Positions 16,743 to 26,348 are shown, counted from the first letter of the stretch. The stretch: 63,559 bases of DNA from an uncultured Allobosea sp. (GCF_945957345.1 NZ_CAMFKW010000034.1:1-63559); one strand, 5' to 3'. Notes: a model not told the origin generated them from the letters alone. Translations and numbers: made by a program.

Positions 16743-18542
16743 CTATTCGCCGGTCAGCTCGCGATTGCGGCGGCTGACTTCCTCGCTATAGCGCTTGATC
16801 GCGTGCGCCTCGCTGAGGATGCCGACGAGACGGCGGCTCTCGCGATCGGCGACCACGGGCAGCGCCTCGCTCTCGGCTGCCTCGAACAGCTTCAGCGTGT
16901 CGCGCACCGACATGTCGGTGAGCAACATCCGATCGGGATTGCGCAGGAGATGACGGACCGTGCGCGGTGCGGGCTCCGCCGCTGCCTCTTCATCCAGCGC
17001 CGCGTCCGGTTCGTAGAGCGCCCCCGGGGGCACCATGCCGGCATAGGCGCCACCCGGGCCGATGGCGACGAGGTAATTGGTCGATCCCGGCGGGTATTTC
17101 AGCCGGGCTTCGGCGATGGTGGCGTCGGCTGCGATCTTCGGCACCTCGATGCGCATCATGCTGCCGGCGGTGAGGTCACGCATCCACCCGACATCGTGGG
17201 CACCGCGAATGCTCTCGCCGCGCAGATGGAAGCGCCAGGTCGCGAAGGAGAAGCCGAACAGCCGGCGCGTGACGAGCGAGGCCGCACCAGCCGCGCCGAC
17301 CACGGCCAATGTCAGCTTGAGGTCACCGGTCATCTCGAGCGCGAGCAGCGTCATGGTCAATGGGCCACCCACGACCGAGACCGCGAGCGAGCTCATACCG
17401 ACCAGCGCGAACAGCGTCTCGTGCCCGGCAAGGTTGGGGAAGGCCAGGCCGAGCAGACCGATGAACAAGCGGCCCGTCAGCACGCCGAGCAGGAGCGAGG
17501 CGAAGAACAGGCCGCCGCGGAAGCCGGAGCCGATCGAGACCGAGGAGGCCAATGCCTTGGCGACGAGCACCAGCGCGAAGAGCAGCAAGTTGGCATCCAT
17601 GCTGACATAGAGATTGATCGCGCCATGGCCGGCGGAGAAGACCGAGGGAATCCAGATCGCCAGCGCACCGACGACGAGGCCGCCGAAAGCGGGCCGCAGC
17701 CAGGTCGGGATCCGCGAGCGCCGGAAGCCGGCCTCGACGAAGGCGGCGGCGCGCATCACGACGATGCCGACGAGCCCGCAGGCGGCGCCGAGCAGGACGA
17801 CCAGCGGCAGGTTGGCCATGGTGATCGTGCCGATCGGAGGGACCTCGACCGCCAACAGCGCGGGCGCGAGCAGGCTGTGGGTGACGGTCGCCATGAAGGT
17901 CGCGGCCATGACCGGCACGAAGGCGGCGATCGAATAGCTGCCGAGGATCAGCTCGAAGGCGTAGAAGGCGCCGGTCAAGGGTGCATCGAAGGCCGCGCCG
18001 ATGGCTCCCCCGGCGGCGCAGCCGACCATCAGCCGCATATCCGCCCGGCGCAGCCGCAGGCGACGGCCGATATGCGAGGCGAGCCCGCTCGCGGCCTGCG
18101 TATAGCCGGCTTCGAGACCGACCGAGGCGCCGGCGCCGCTCGAGCCCATGGTCTGGAGCGCGACGAAGACGCTGTCGCGGAAGGACATGCGCCCGCCATG
18201 CAAGGCATTGGCTTCGATCGGGTCGATCGGCTGCTTGCGGCGGCGGAAGAACAGCCAGGAGGCGCAGCCGATGGCGAGACCGCCGAGCACCGGCCCGGCA
18301 ATGGCCCGCCAGGACGGGATCGTCGTGGTGATCGAGAGCCGGGCGCCATGTTCCAGGCCGAAGATCAACTCATGCAGGAGTTGCGTCGTGAAGGACATCG
18401 CCAGCACGGTAAGCCCGGCGAGGACGCCGACCACCGAGGCGAGAACCACGATGCCGATCTCGCTGGAGCGGACGAGCGCGCGCCATCCCTGCGAGGCATC
18501 GCCTGTCGCGGCCGGCGTTTCGGTGGCTTTCACGGTGATCAC
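16743..18542 (-). CDS. ClC family chloride channel/antiporter with C-terminal CBS domains
   Basis: 599 residues. Residues about 30-450 form the ClC membrane domain: GSSGAGASVGLEAG supplies the filter and the gating Glu region, and GSGFRGGLFFASLL corresponds to the GxFxP filter segment. Residues about 465-599 hold a CBS pair (TAGSMMRIEVPKIAADATIA and LLRNPDRMLLTDMSVRDTL ... VVADRESRRLVGILSE). Likely an inner-membrane Cl-/H+ exchanger or anion channel regulated through the CBS pair. It lies 105 nt downstream of an AsnC regulator gene on the same strand. Confidence 0.9.
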   Translation of the reverse strand: MITVKATETPAATGDASQGWRALVRSSEIGIVVLASVVGVLAGLTVLAMSFTTQLLHELIFGLEHGARLSITTTIPSWRAIAGPVLGGLAIGCASWLFFRRRKQPIDPIEANALHGGRMSFRDSVFVALQTMGSSGAGASVGLEAGYTQAASGLASHIGRRLRLRRADMRLMVGCAAGGAIGAAFDAPLTGAFYAFELILGSYSIAAFVPVMAATFMATVTHSLLAPALLAVEVPPIGTITMANLPLVVLLGAACGLVGIVVMRAAAFVEAGFRRSRIPTWLRPAFGGLVVGALAIWIPSVFSAGHGAINLYVSMDANLLLFALVLVAKALASSVSIGSGFRGGLFFASLLLGVLTGRLFIGLLGLAFPNLAGHETLFALVGMSSLAVSVVGGPLTMTLLALEMTGDLKLTLAVVGAAGAASLVTRRLFGFSFATWRFHLRGESIRGAHDVGWMRDLTAGSMMRIEVPKIAADATIAEARLKYPPGSTNYLVAIGPGGAYAGMVPPGALYEPDAALDEEAAAEPAPRTVRHLLRNPDRMLLTDMSVRDTLKLFEAAESEALPVVADRESRRLVGILSEAHAIKRYSEEVSRRNRELTGE

Positions 18543-18647
18543 GGCAAGGCCCGTCAGGCTCGTTCGTCACGTCCGCACGCGGTCGCATATCGAAGCGGCC
18601 GTAACAAGACATCTCGGCGATGGCAGCCCTGTTTTTGCCGCAGGGCG

Positions 18648-19127
18648 CTATGAAATCGGCACGGCAAGGCCCGTCTTCACCCGGTCCATCGCGACGAAGG
18701 AGCGGAACTTGCGGATATTGGGATTGGCGAAGAAGAGGCGCCGCGTCAGCGCCTCGTAAGCCGCCATGCTCGACGCCAGCACGACCAGCATGAAGTCGAC
18801 CTCGCCGGTGACGTAATAGCATTGCTGCACCTCGGGCGCGGCCCGGAAGGCGTTCTTGGCAGCGTCGATATCGCCGGCCGTCTCGCTGACCAGCTCGACC
18901 TCGACGAAGAGCGTGATCGGATGGCCAAGCGCGGCGGGATCGACCACAGCGACATTGGCCCGGATGACGCCGTTCGCTTCCATCCGGCGGATACGACGCT
19001 GCACGGCCGGCGCGGACAGATTGACGCGCTCACCGATCACCCGCTGCGGCGTGGTGTTGTCCTGCTGGAGGATCGCGAGGATCGCCCGGTCGAAAGCGTC
19101 GAGATCATGAGCGGTCGGCTCGGCCAT
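18648..19127 (-). CDS. Lrp/AsnC family transcriptional regulator
   Basis: 159 residues. N-terminal HTH (DLDAFDRAILAILQQDNTTP, then QRVIGERVNLSAPAVQRRIR) and a C-terminal RAM ligand-binding domain (QQCYYVTGEVDFMLVVLASS). It is divergent from dpaL with 104 nt between the starts. That arrangement usually means the regulator controls the neighbouring amino-acid catabolic gene in response to its substrate, here probably diaminopropionate or a related amino acid. Confidence 0.92.
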   Translation of the reverse strand: MAEPTAHDLDAFDRAILAILQQDNTTPQRVIGERVNLSAPAVQRRIRRMEANGVIRANVAVVDPAALGHPITLFVEVELVSETAGDIDAAKNAFRAAPEVQQCYYVTGEVDFMLVVLASSMAAYEALTRRLFFANPNIRKFRSFVAMDRVKTGLAVPIS

Positions 19128-19231
19128 GCCTCATCCTGAGAAAGAAACTTGCAAGGTCGTGGGCCAAATCCAGCGCCTTTTTCGCTTGGGATGCAATATC
19201 CATTCAGGCAGCCCAGCCAGACGAGGCCGCC

Positions 19232-20416
19232 ATGTTCCTGCTGAACCATCATCCGGATTATCGCTCCGCCCTCCATCCGGAGGATGTCGAGACGCTCGGG
19301 CCCGCCGGGGCGGATGCGATCGCGGCGCATCTGACGCAGCGGCCGAACCATGTGCCGACCCCTTTGCACAGCCTCCCGGCGCTGGCCGCCGCGCTCGGCA
19401 TCGGCGCGCTCTTCATCAAGGACGAGGGCCAGCGCCTCGGTCTCGGCAGCTTCAAGGCGCTCGGCGGCGCCTATGCGGTGATCCGGCTTGCGCTCGAAAC
19501 GGCTTCCGAAAAACTCGGCAGGCAACTCAGCGATGCCGACATGAACGACCCCGCCGTGCGCGCGGCAGCGGCCGGCATGACTTTCGCTTGCGCGACTGAT
19601 GGCAATCATGGCCGCTCCGTCGCACAGGGCGCGCAGTTGCTCGGAGCCCGGGCCGTGATCTTCGTGCATGGCGGCGTCAGCGACGAGCGCGTCGCGGCCA
19701 TCGCCCGCTTCGGCGCCGAGATGGTGCGTGTCTCCGGCACCTATGACGATTCCGTGGTCGAGGCCGCCCGTGTCGCGACGAAGCGCGGCTGGACCATCGT
19801 CTCCGACACGTCCTGGGACGGCTATGAGCGCATCCCCGGGCTGGTGATGCAGGGCTATACCGCCATCGCCCGCGAGGGGCTGGCGCAGATGCCGGAGCGG
19901 CCGACGCATGTCTTCGTGCAGGCCGGTGTCGGCGGCATCGCCGCCGCACTCGCGGCGCAAATGGAAACGAGCTTTGGCGGCGAGCGGCCGTTCTTCACCG
20001 TGGTCGAGCCGTCACGCGCAGCCTGCGTCTTCGAGGCGGCCAAGCGCGGCAAGCCCGGCAAGATTCCGCATGGCGCGCCGACCGTGATGGCGATGCTCGA
20101 ATGCTACGATACTTCGCCGCTCGCCTTGCGCGTGCTCTATCGCGCGGCGGATGCCTTCATGACCGCCGAAGATTCGGACGCCGTCGAAGCGATGAACCGG
20201 CTTGCCCGGCCGGCAGGGGGCGACCCGGCCATCGTCGCCGGCGAGAGCGGAGCGGCCGGGCTCGCCGGCCTGCTCGCGGCCCTGCGCGACCCGCAGGCCC
20301 GCGCAGCGCTGAAGCTCGATGGCCAATCGCGCGTCTTCCTGGTCAATACCGAGGGCGCGACCGATCCGGCGCGCTATGCCGAGCTCGTCGGCCTCAAGCC
20401 GGAGGAGGTCGAGTGA
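19232..20416 (+). CDS. dpaL: Diaminopropionate ammonia-lyase
   Basis: 394 residues, fold-type II PLP enzyme. The PLP lysine is K75 in GLGSFKALGGA; ATDGNHGRSVA and the glycine loop AGVGGIAAALA bind the cofactor phosphate, and ETASEKLGRQLS is a family insert. It converts 2,3-diaminopropionate to pyruvate and two ammonia; the E. coli enzyme accepts both D and L forms. It overlaps the following GST gene (GTGA). The AsnC regulator lies divergently upstream. Confidence 0.88.
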   Translation: MFLLNHHPDYRSALHPEDVETLGPAGADAIAAHLTQRPNHVPTPLHSLPALAAALGIGALFIKDEGQRLGLGSFKALGGAYAVIRLALETASEKLGRQLSDADMNDPAVRAAAAGMTFACATDGNHGRSVAQGAQLLGARAVIFVHGGVSDERVAAIARFGAEMVRVSGTYDDSVVEAARVATKRGWTIVSDTSWDGYERIPGLVMQGYTAIAREGLAQMPERPTHVFVQAGVGGIAAALAAQMETSFGGERPFFTVVEPSRAACVFEAAKRGKPGKIPHGAPTVMAMLECYDTSPLALRVLYRAADAFMTAEDSDAVEAMNRLARPAGGDPAIVAGESGAAGLAGLLAALRDPQARAALKLDGQSRVFLVNTEGATDPARYAELVGLKPEEVE

Positions 20417-21066
20417 CCACGCAAGCCTCCGAGCGGCTGACACTTCATTCGCAGAGCCATTCGCCCTATGCGCGCAAGACCATCGTCTTCGCGCATGAGG
20501 CGGGCATCGTCGACCGGCTCGCGATTGTCGATCAGGAGACGAGTCCGACCAACCGCAACCCCGATGTCTTCGCCGTCAATCCGCTCGGCAAGGTGCCGGT
20601 GCTGATTACGCCGGAAGCTGGCGCGATCTTCGATTCGCTCGTGATCTGCGATTATCTCGACGGGCTTCATGGCGGACGTCGATTGATCCCGGTCGAGGGC
20701 AAAGCTCGCTGGCAGGCGCTGCGCCTGCACGCCATTGCGCAAGGGCTCTGCGATGCCGGTATCGCCTTGCGCTGGGAGACGCTGCGACGACCGGAACCTC
20801 TGCGCTATCCGCCACTCCAGAAGGGTCAGACGGCAAAGCTCGTCGAATCCTTCGACGTGCTGGAGCGTAGCGAGAGTTTCGATGAGCCCGTCCAGATCGG
20901 CCATATCGGGCTGGCCACCGCGCTCGCCTGGCTGGAATTCCGCGACCTGCCGGATTTCCGCAGCGGGCGGCCGCGGCTGACGCGCTGGTACGAGACGTTC
21001 TCGGAACGCGCCTCGATGCGGGCGACGGCCTATCACGGTGAAACGCAGGACCGGCCGGCAGCTTAA
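20413..21066 (+). CDS. Glutathione S-transferase family protein
   Basis: 217 residues from GTG 20413, which overlaps the dpaL stop codon. The N-terminal thioredoxin-like half has SQSHSPYARKTIVFAHEAG (with the active-site Ser/Tyr region) and NPLGKVPVLIT (cis-Pro); the C-terminal half is helical (AITALAWLEFRDLPDF-like segment). Translational coupling with dpaL suggests a detoxifying or isomerase role in the same pathway, but the substrate is unknown. Confidence 0.85.
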   Translation: MTTQASERLTLHSQSHSPYARKTIVFAHEAGIVDRLAIVDQETSPTNRNPDVFAVNPLGKVPVLITPEAGAIFDSLVICDYLDGLHGGRRLIPVEGKARWQALRLHAIAQGLCDAGIALRWETLRRPEPLRYPPLQKGQTAKLVESFDVLERSESFDEPVQIGHIGLATALAWLEFRDLPDFRSGRPRLTRWYETFSERASMRATAYHGETQDRPAA

Positions 21067-21146
21067 GGCCATTGCCGGATGACCGGGTGACGTCGTAGCA
21101 GAGCCCGGCAGCGCGGCCACTGCCCCAGCCGCGCCGGAGGCCGCGC

Positions 21147-22343
21147 ATGAAGCTTCGTCCCGATACGCTGGCGATGACCGCCGTCCTCGCCATGCTGACG
21201 GCTCTCGGGCCGCTCTCCACGGATTTCTACCTGCCCTCCCTGCCGGAGATCGCGCGGGTGATGCAGACCGATGTCGCCGGCGCGCAGGCGACGCTCTCCT
21301 CCTTCCTGTTCGGCTTCGCCGCCGGGCAGATCTTCTGGGGGCCGCTTTCCGATAGGCTGGGGCGCCGGCCTGTGCTGCTCGCGGGGCTCGGCCTGTTCGG
21401 GCTGGCGACGCTGGCCTGTGCCTTCGCGCCCTCGATCGGCGCACTGACGTTGGCGCGGGCTTTTCAGGCACTCGGTGCGTCCGGCCCGATCGTTCTCGGC
21501 CGTGCCATGGTGCGCGATCTCTATGACGGCCCCCGCGCCGGCCGCGAACTCGCCCGCATGGGCATGATCATGGGGCTGGTTCCGGCCATCGCGCCGGTGA
21601 TCGGCGGCGTGCTGCAGGTCGCTTTCGGCTGGCGCTCGACCTTTCTCGCTTCGCTGGTGTTCGGGCTCGCGCTCGCCAGCGTCATCGTCACGGTGATGCC
21701 GGAGACGCTACGGGCGCGCTCGCCGCAGCCGCTCTCCCTCGTCGGCATTTTCCGGGGCTTCGGGACACTGCTGCACAACCGCGCCTTCCGCGTCTATGTC
21801 GCACTGACGGCACTGGCCTATGCCGGGCTTTTCGCCTTCATCTCGGGCTCGTCCTTCGTACTGATCGGCATTTATGGGTTGAGCCCGATCGAATACGGGT
21901 TCTCTTTCGGCTTCGGCGTGCTCGGCTTCATCCTGGGCACGATCATCGCCCAGCGCCTGGTCGGGCGGCGCGGCATGGACGGCGTGATTTCCTTCGGGGT
22001 CTCCTGTCTCGCCGGTGGCGGGCTGGCCATGCTGGTCTGCGTCCTGACCGGGCTGGGCGGCGCGGCCGGGGTCGTCGTGCCGATGGCGCTCTATGCCTGT
22101 GGCGTCGGGCTCACCATGCCGCAGGCCCAGGCCTCGGCGATGATGCCCTTCCCGGACCGGGCCGGCGCGGCATCATCCTTCAACGGGCTCTGCCAGATGC
22201 TGCTCTCGGCCTGCGTCGGGCTCGTCGTCGGGCACCTGCTGAAAAACGCCGCGTTGCCACTGCCTCTGGTGATGTCGGCGCTCGGCGTGACGGCGCTGGT
22301 GCTGTTCCGCGCAACGCGAGGCATCCGGGCCGCGAAGAGCTAG
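21147..22343 (+). CDS. Bcr/CflA family MFS drug efflux transporter
   Basis: 398 residues, twelve hydrophobic helices. Motif A between TM2 and TM3 reads GPLSDRLGRRPVLLAG, and the N-terminus LTALGPLSTDFYLPSLPEIA is typical of the Bcr/CflA group (bicyclomycin, sulfonamide, cysteine or dipeptide export). It starts 80 nt after the GST gene, so it may be cotranscribed with dpaL-GST. It ends 2 nt from the convergent PBP gene, with no room for a separate terminator. Confidence 0.9.
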   Translation: MKLRPDTLAMTAVLAMLTALGPLSTDFYLPSLPEIARVMQTDVAGAQATLSSFLFGFAAGQIFWGPLSDRLGRRPVLLAGLGLFGLATLACAFAPSIGALTLARAFQALGASGPIVLGRAMVRDLYDGPRAGRELARMGMIMGLVPAIAPVIGGVLQVAFGWRSTFLASLVFGLALASVIVTVMPETLRARSPQPLSLVGIFRGFGTLLHNRAFRVYVALTALAYAGLFAFISGSSFVLIGIYGLSPIEYGFSFGFGVLGFILGTIIAQRLVGRRGMDGVISFGVSCLAGGGLAMLVCVLTGLGGAAGVVVPMALYACGVGLTMPQAQASAMMPFPDRAGAASSFNGLCQMLLSACVGLVVGHLLKNAALPLPLVMSALGVTALVLFRATRGIRAAKS

Positions 22344-22345
22344 AT

Positions 22346-24502
22346 TCAGCCGCCGAAGAGCCGCTCGAAGAAGTTCTTCTCCTGCGGCGGCGGAGGCGTC
22401 CAGGTTCTGGCGTTCCCGGTCTGCACGGGTGCCGTCGGAACCCGCGCGTCGGCAACCGGCGCCCCTTCGCCAATCGTCTTCGGCGCGCCCTGCCAGAGGC
22501 CTCCCGGCAGCGGGATCGGCTGCGAGCCGGCATGGGCGGCCTTCATGTACTTTCCCCAGATCTCGCCGGGCAGGCCGCTGCCGGTGACGCGCTTCATCTT
22601 CGAATTGTCGTCGTTGCCGACCCAGACGGCAGTGACGAGCTTGGCGGTGAAGCCGACGAACCAGGCGTCGCCGTAATCCTGCGTCGTGCCGGACTTGCCG
22701 CCGACCTGCCAGCCCGGGATGTTGAACTTGCTGCCGGTGCCGCCATTCATCACGCCGTTGAACATCGTATCGATCATGGCGAGTTGCTGCGGCTGGATGA
22801 CCTGGCCCAGGCCGGCGGCCTTGCGGGCATAGACGACCTTGCCATTGGTCTGGCGCACCTCGCGGATGACATAGGGCAGCACCGACTGGCCGCCATTGGC
22901 GAAGGTCGCGTAGGCGGCGGTCATCTCCAGCGGCGTCACCTCCGAGGTGCCGAGCGCCAGCGAGAGGTTCGGCTGCAGGGCCGAGGTGATGCCGAGGCGC
23001 TGGGCGGTGCGGACGACCTCCTTGGGCGTCACCTCCTGGATCAATCGTGCGGCGACCGTGTTGAGCGAATGCTGCATCGCCGTCGCCAGCGTCACCGGGC
23101 CACGATAGGTGCGCGAATAGTTCTCCGGCTCCCAGCCTTTGATCGACACGGGAGCATCGTCGCGGATCGTGTCCGGCGTCATGCCCTTTTCGAGCGCCGT
23201 GAGATAGACGAAGGGCTTGAAGGACGAGCCCGGTTGACGGCGGGCAGCCGTAGCACGGTTGAACTGGCTCTTGGTGTAGTCACGGCCACCGATCAGGGCG
23301 CGGATCGCACCATCGGGCGCGAGCGAGACGACCGCGCCTTGCGAGGCATTCAGCTTGGCGCCCTGCGCGGAGAGCGCATCGACCAGCGTCGTCTCGGCCG
23401 AGGACTGCAGCTTCGAGTCGATCGTGGTCAGAACGGTGACGTCACCCTCGACCGCGCCGATGAAATCGTCGAGCACATCCATGACGTAGTCGGCGGCATA
23501 GTTGACCGAGCCCGCCCCGACGCGCTCGGGCACCTCGGCCGGCGCGGTCAGCGCGGTCTTGGCCGCAGCCTGCGTGATGAAGCCCTGGTCGGCCATCGCG
23601 GCGATGACGAGCTGGGCGCGCTTCTCGGCCAGATCGGGATTGCGGTTCGGCGCAAGGCGCGAAGGGGCCTGGACGAGGCCGGCCAGCATCGCCGCCTCCG
23701 CGATCGTCACCGAGCGCGCCGATTTGTTGAAATAGCGCTGCGCCGCCGCCTCGACGCCATAGGCCCCGGAGCCGAAATAGACGCGGTTGAGATAGAGCTC
23801 GAGAATCTGGTCCTTGGTGTAGGTGCGCTCCAGCCACAGCGCCAGAATCGCCTCCTGGATCTTGCGGGCGGCGGTGCGCTCCTGCGTCAGGAAGAGGTTC
23901 TTGGCGAGCTGCTGGGTCAGCGTCGAGCCGCCCTGGACGCCGCCGCGACCGCGCAGATTGTTGACAATGGCGCGGCTGATGCCGACCGGGTCAATGCCGA
24001 AATGCTCGTAGAAGCGCCTGTCCTCGATCGCGACGAAAGCCTTCGGCAGATAAGGCGGGATCTCGCCGATGGTGACGGTACGCCCGCCGGTCTCGCCGCG
24101 ATTGGCGAGCAGCGAGCCATCGGCAGCGAGGATCGCGATGTTCGGCGGCCGCTTCGGCACGGTGAGCTGGTTGATCGGCGGCAATTGCGAGGCGTGATAG
24201 GCGACGATGCCGCCGACGCCGATGACGCACCAGAGGCCGAGCACCATCGTCCAGTAGAACAGGCCACCCAGCAGCGAGCGCCGCCGACGACTACGACGCT
24301 TGCCACCTCCCCCGCCACCGCGCTTGTCGCGTTTTGGCGGGTTGCGGAGCTGCCGGCTCGGCTCGGGCTGCGCCGCGGCCTTCTGAAAGCGGGAGGGACG
24401 GTCGTCTGGAGAAAGGCGCATGTCACCGTCCACGTGGCGCTCGCCACGCTCATAACCAAAGGAGGGCTCGCGCCGCTCGCCTCGTGCAATCCGGTCGTTC
24501 AT
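22346..24502 (-). CDS. Penicillin-binding protein 1A (bifunctional glycosyltransferase/transpeptidase)
   Basis: 718 residues. A basic, glycine-rich cytoplasmic tail (1-75), one membrane anchor (about 77-102), then the family 51 glycosyltransferase with catalytic Glu in AIEDRRFYEHFGID (E160) and GGSTLTQQLAKNLFL. The transpeptidase domain has SSFK (residues 426-429), the SLN motif and KSGTT near residue 607. It polymerises and cross-links peptidoglycan in the periplasm. The C-terminal tail (APVADARVPTAP... PPPPQEKNFFERLFGG) is proline-rich and probably disordered. All active-site residues are present. Confidence 0.94.
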   Translation of the reverse strand: MNDRIARGERREPSFGYERGERHVDGDMRLSPDDRPSRFQKAAAQPEPSRQLRNPPKRDKRGGGGGGKRRSRRRRSLLGGLFYWTMVLGLWCVIGVGGIVAYHASQLPPINQLTVPKRPPNIAILAADGSLLANRGETGGRTVTIGEIPPYLPKAFVAIEDRRFYEHFGIDPVGISRAIVNNLRGRGGVQGGSTLTQQLAKNLFLTQERTAARKIQEAILALWLERTYTKDQILELYLNRVYFGSGAYGVEAAAQRYFNKSARSVTIAEAAMLAGLVQAPSRLAPNRNPDLAEKRAQLVIAAMADQGFITQAAAKTALTAPAEVPERVGAGSVNYAADYVMDVLDDFIGAVEGDVTVLTTIDSKLQSSAETTLVDALSAQGAKLNASQGAVVSLAPDGAIRALIGGRDYTKSQFNRATAARRQPGSSFKPFVYLTALEKGMTPDTIRDDAPVSIKGWEPENYSRTYRGPVTLATAMQHSLNTVAARLIQEVTPKEVVRTAQRLGITSALQPNLSLALGTSEVTPLEMTAAYATFANGGQSVLPYVIREVRQTNGKVVYARKAAGLGQVIQPQQLAMIDTMFNGVMNGGTGSKFNIPGWQVGGKSGTTQDYGDAWFVGFTAKLVTAVWVGNDDNSKMKRVTGSGLPGEIWGKYMKAAHAGSQPIPLPGGLWQGAPKTIGEGAPVADARVPTAPVQTGNARTWTPPPPQEKNFFERLFGG

Positions 24503-24781
24503 CCTGCCCCGTTTTCGGCCGCCAAGCCGCCTCGCAAATGCGGTCAGGTCACACAGGATTCAAACATGGCGCTTTTAAGGGTTCGTAAAGCCTGCAGCGC
24601 GACGTGACGGACACAGTCGTCGCGCAAACGTGATCCAACTTGCAAACACGCAAACGAAATCGTCAACAACCTGGATATTGCGCAAACTCCGGCGGGTTGA
24701 CTACAAGCGCTTCATCCACACGGTCATGGCGGTGCCTGAGGCGAACTGCTCGACCCATCCTTCGTCAAAGAGGCCCAATCC

Positions 24782-25174
24782 ATGCAGTCGCTCAATCGCT
24801 ACGCGCCGCAGTTCCTCGGCATCCTGCGCATCGTCGCCGCGCTGATCTTCATCGCACACGGCTCCCAGAAGCTGTTCGGCTTCCCGATCGCGCCGCCGAA
24901 CGGCGCCTTCCCGCCGGCCTTCACGCTGTACTGGTTCGCGGGCGCACTCGAGCTCGTCGGCGGCCTGCTGATCCTCGTCGGCTTCCAGACCCGGATCGTC
25001 GCCTTCATCCTGTCGGGCCAGATGGCCTTCGCCTACTGGATGGCCCACGCGCCGAAGAGCCCCTTCCCGGTCGCCAATGGCGGCGATGCGGCGATCCTTT
25101 ACTGCTTCGTCTTCCTCTACCTCGTCTTCGCGGGCGCCGGTGCCTTCGCGATCGACAAGGACAGCCGCGGCTGA
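24782..25174 (+). CDS. DoxX family membrane protein
   Basis: 130 residues, four hydrophobic helices. ILRIVAALIFIAHGSQKLFG is the DoxX signature, and GALELVGGLLILVGFQTRIV follows. The family comprises small inner-membrane proteins sometimes linked to thiosulfate:quinone oxidoreductase or redox stress; the function of this one is unknown. It is divergent from PBP1A with 279 bp between the starts and is followed by a strong terminator. Confidence 0.9.
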   Translation: MQSLNRYAPQFLGILRIVAALIFIAHGSQKLFGFPIAPPNGAFPPAFTLYWFAGALELVGGLLILVGFQTRIVAFILSGQMAFAYWMAHAPKSPFPVANGGDAAILYCFVFLYLVFAGAGAFAIDKDSRG

Positions 25175-25202
25175 CCACCCAGCGGCATCGCTGAAAAGCA
25201 GA

Positions 25203-25236
25203 AAGCCCCGCCTCCTCACGGAAGCGGGGCTTTTTT
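25203..25236 (+). terminator. Intrinsic terminator after the DoxX gene
   Basis: Stem AAGCCCCGC (25203-25211) pairs with GCGGGGCTT (25224-25232) across a 12-nt loop, followed by a run of T to 25236. It lies 28 nt after the DoxX stop. The same stem could also serve trxA, which ends 16 nt away on the other strand, though the T tract favours the plus strand. Confidence 0.9.
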
Positions 25237-25251
25237 ATTGCGGAACGCGAA

Positions 25252-25572
25252 TCAGACCGCGGCGGAGATCCAGCGCGAGAGGTCGCTCTTGGGGGCGGCG
25301 CCGACCTTCTGCGAGGCGAGCTTGCCGTCCTTGAACAGCATCAGCGTCGGGATCGAGCGGATGCCGAATTGGGCCGGAATCTGCTGATTCTCGTCGACGT
25401 TCATCTTGACGATCTTGACCTTGCCGTTGAGCTCGGTCGCGATTTCCTCGAGCGCCGGGCCGATCATGCGGCAGGGACCGCACCACTCCGCCCAGAAATC
25501 CACCACGACCGGCTCGGACGACTTCAGGACGTCGGCCTCGAAGCTCTGATCGGTTACCTTGCTCGTTGCCAT
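25252..25572 (-). CDS. trxA: Thioredoxin
   Basis: 106 residues from ATG 25572, preceded by AAAGGCGG. The frame is open 17 codons further up, but [15 protein letters not shown] is the conserved start. Active site WCGPC at residues 30-34, cis-Pro in [10 protein letters not shown] cytoplasmic disulfide reductant. In many alphaproteobacteria trxA lies next to addA; here a DUF1345 gene stands between them. Confidence 0.96.
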   Translation of the reverse strand: MATSKVTDQSFEADVLKSSEPVVVDFWAEWCGPCRMIGPALEEIATELNGKVKIVKMNVDENQQIPAQFGIRSIPTLMLFKDGKLASQKVGAAPKSDLSRWISAAV

Positions 25573-25688
25573 GACTGGCCGCCTTTCGATTCCACGGGCG
25601 GCATCGCCGCCCTTCGCCAGCAAAGCTATGAACGCCGCCCCCTTGGGTCAAGGCGCCTGCATAGCAGGGCAGAGATGAAGCCGGCGCG

Positions 25689-26348
25689 TCACGACCCGCC
25701 CGAAACCAGGCTCGCGCCGACATTGATCGCCATCGCCAGGATCGACGTGTTGAAGATGAAGGTCAGAACCGAATGCGCCAGCACGATTCCGCGCGCCTGA
25801 CGGGTGCTGACGCCGATATCGGAGGTCTGCGAGGTGCAACCGATCGTGTAGGAAAAATAGAGGAAATCGACATAGTCGGGCTCGCCGTTGCCGGGAAAGG
25901 CGAGACAGGGCTCAGCCTTGCCGCCGCGATAGTAGATGCCGGCATAGTGCAGCGTGAAGAAGGCGTGCAGCAGCGTCCACGAACACAGGATCGTGACGCC
26001 GCCGAGCGCGAGATGGATGCCGCGCTCATCCGCCGGCACCTTGCCAATCCCCGCGAGCTGGACAGCGATGGCGGCGAGGCTGGCGCTCGCCGCGAGGCAG
26101 GAGATGACGAGGATAGCGACGGCGCCCTCGTCCTGCTGCTCCGCCCGCGCCCGGATCTGGTCGACCGTCTCGGTGAACATCGTCGTCGCCAACAGGCCGA
26201 GATAGAGGGCGGCGCCCGCATCCCAGGCAACGAGCAGACGCGTCGCCCAGCGCCAGTCGCCCGGCAGCAGGGCTGCAAGCAGCGCCCCGATAGCCAAAGC
26301 GATCAACAGGCGCGGGCGCAGCGACAGGGAATGCGGCACGAATCTCAT
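25689..26348 (-). CDS. DUF1345 family membrane protein
   Basis: 219 residues with about five hydrophobic helices. The family signature LLHAFFTLHYAGIYYRGG and DYVDFLYFSYTIGCTSQTSD are present. The second resembles a one-repeat ion-channel pore region (YFSYTIGCTSQTSD), and such resemblance has been noted for DUF1345 proteins, but no function is proven. Its start overlaps the addA stop codon (ATGA), so it is translationally coupled to addA. Confidence 0.88.
   Translation of the reverse strand: MRFVPHSLSLRPRLLIALAIGALLAALLPGDWRWATRLLVAWDAGAALYLGLLATTMFTETVDQIRARAEQQDEGAVAILVISCLAASASLAAIAVQLAGIGKVPADERGIHLALGGVTILCSWTLLHAFFTLHYAGIYYRGGKAEPCLAFPGNGEPDYVDFLYFSYTIGCTSQTSDIGVSTRQARGIVLAHSVLTFIFNTSILAMAINVGASLVSGGS

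Noticed and set aside
16803..18653. 616-codon plus-strand open frame opposite the ClC gene
   Set aside because: Its composition (Arg, Asp, Gly, Gln, His-rich, no hydrophobic core) is that of an antisense shadow in GC-rich DNA; the minus-strand ClC protein has clear family motifs.
22343..22346. Terminator between the convergent MFS and PBP1A genes
   Set aside because: Only two nucleotides separate the stop codons and no hairpin with a T run was seen there.
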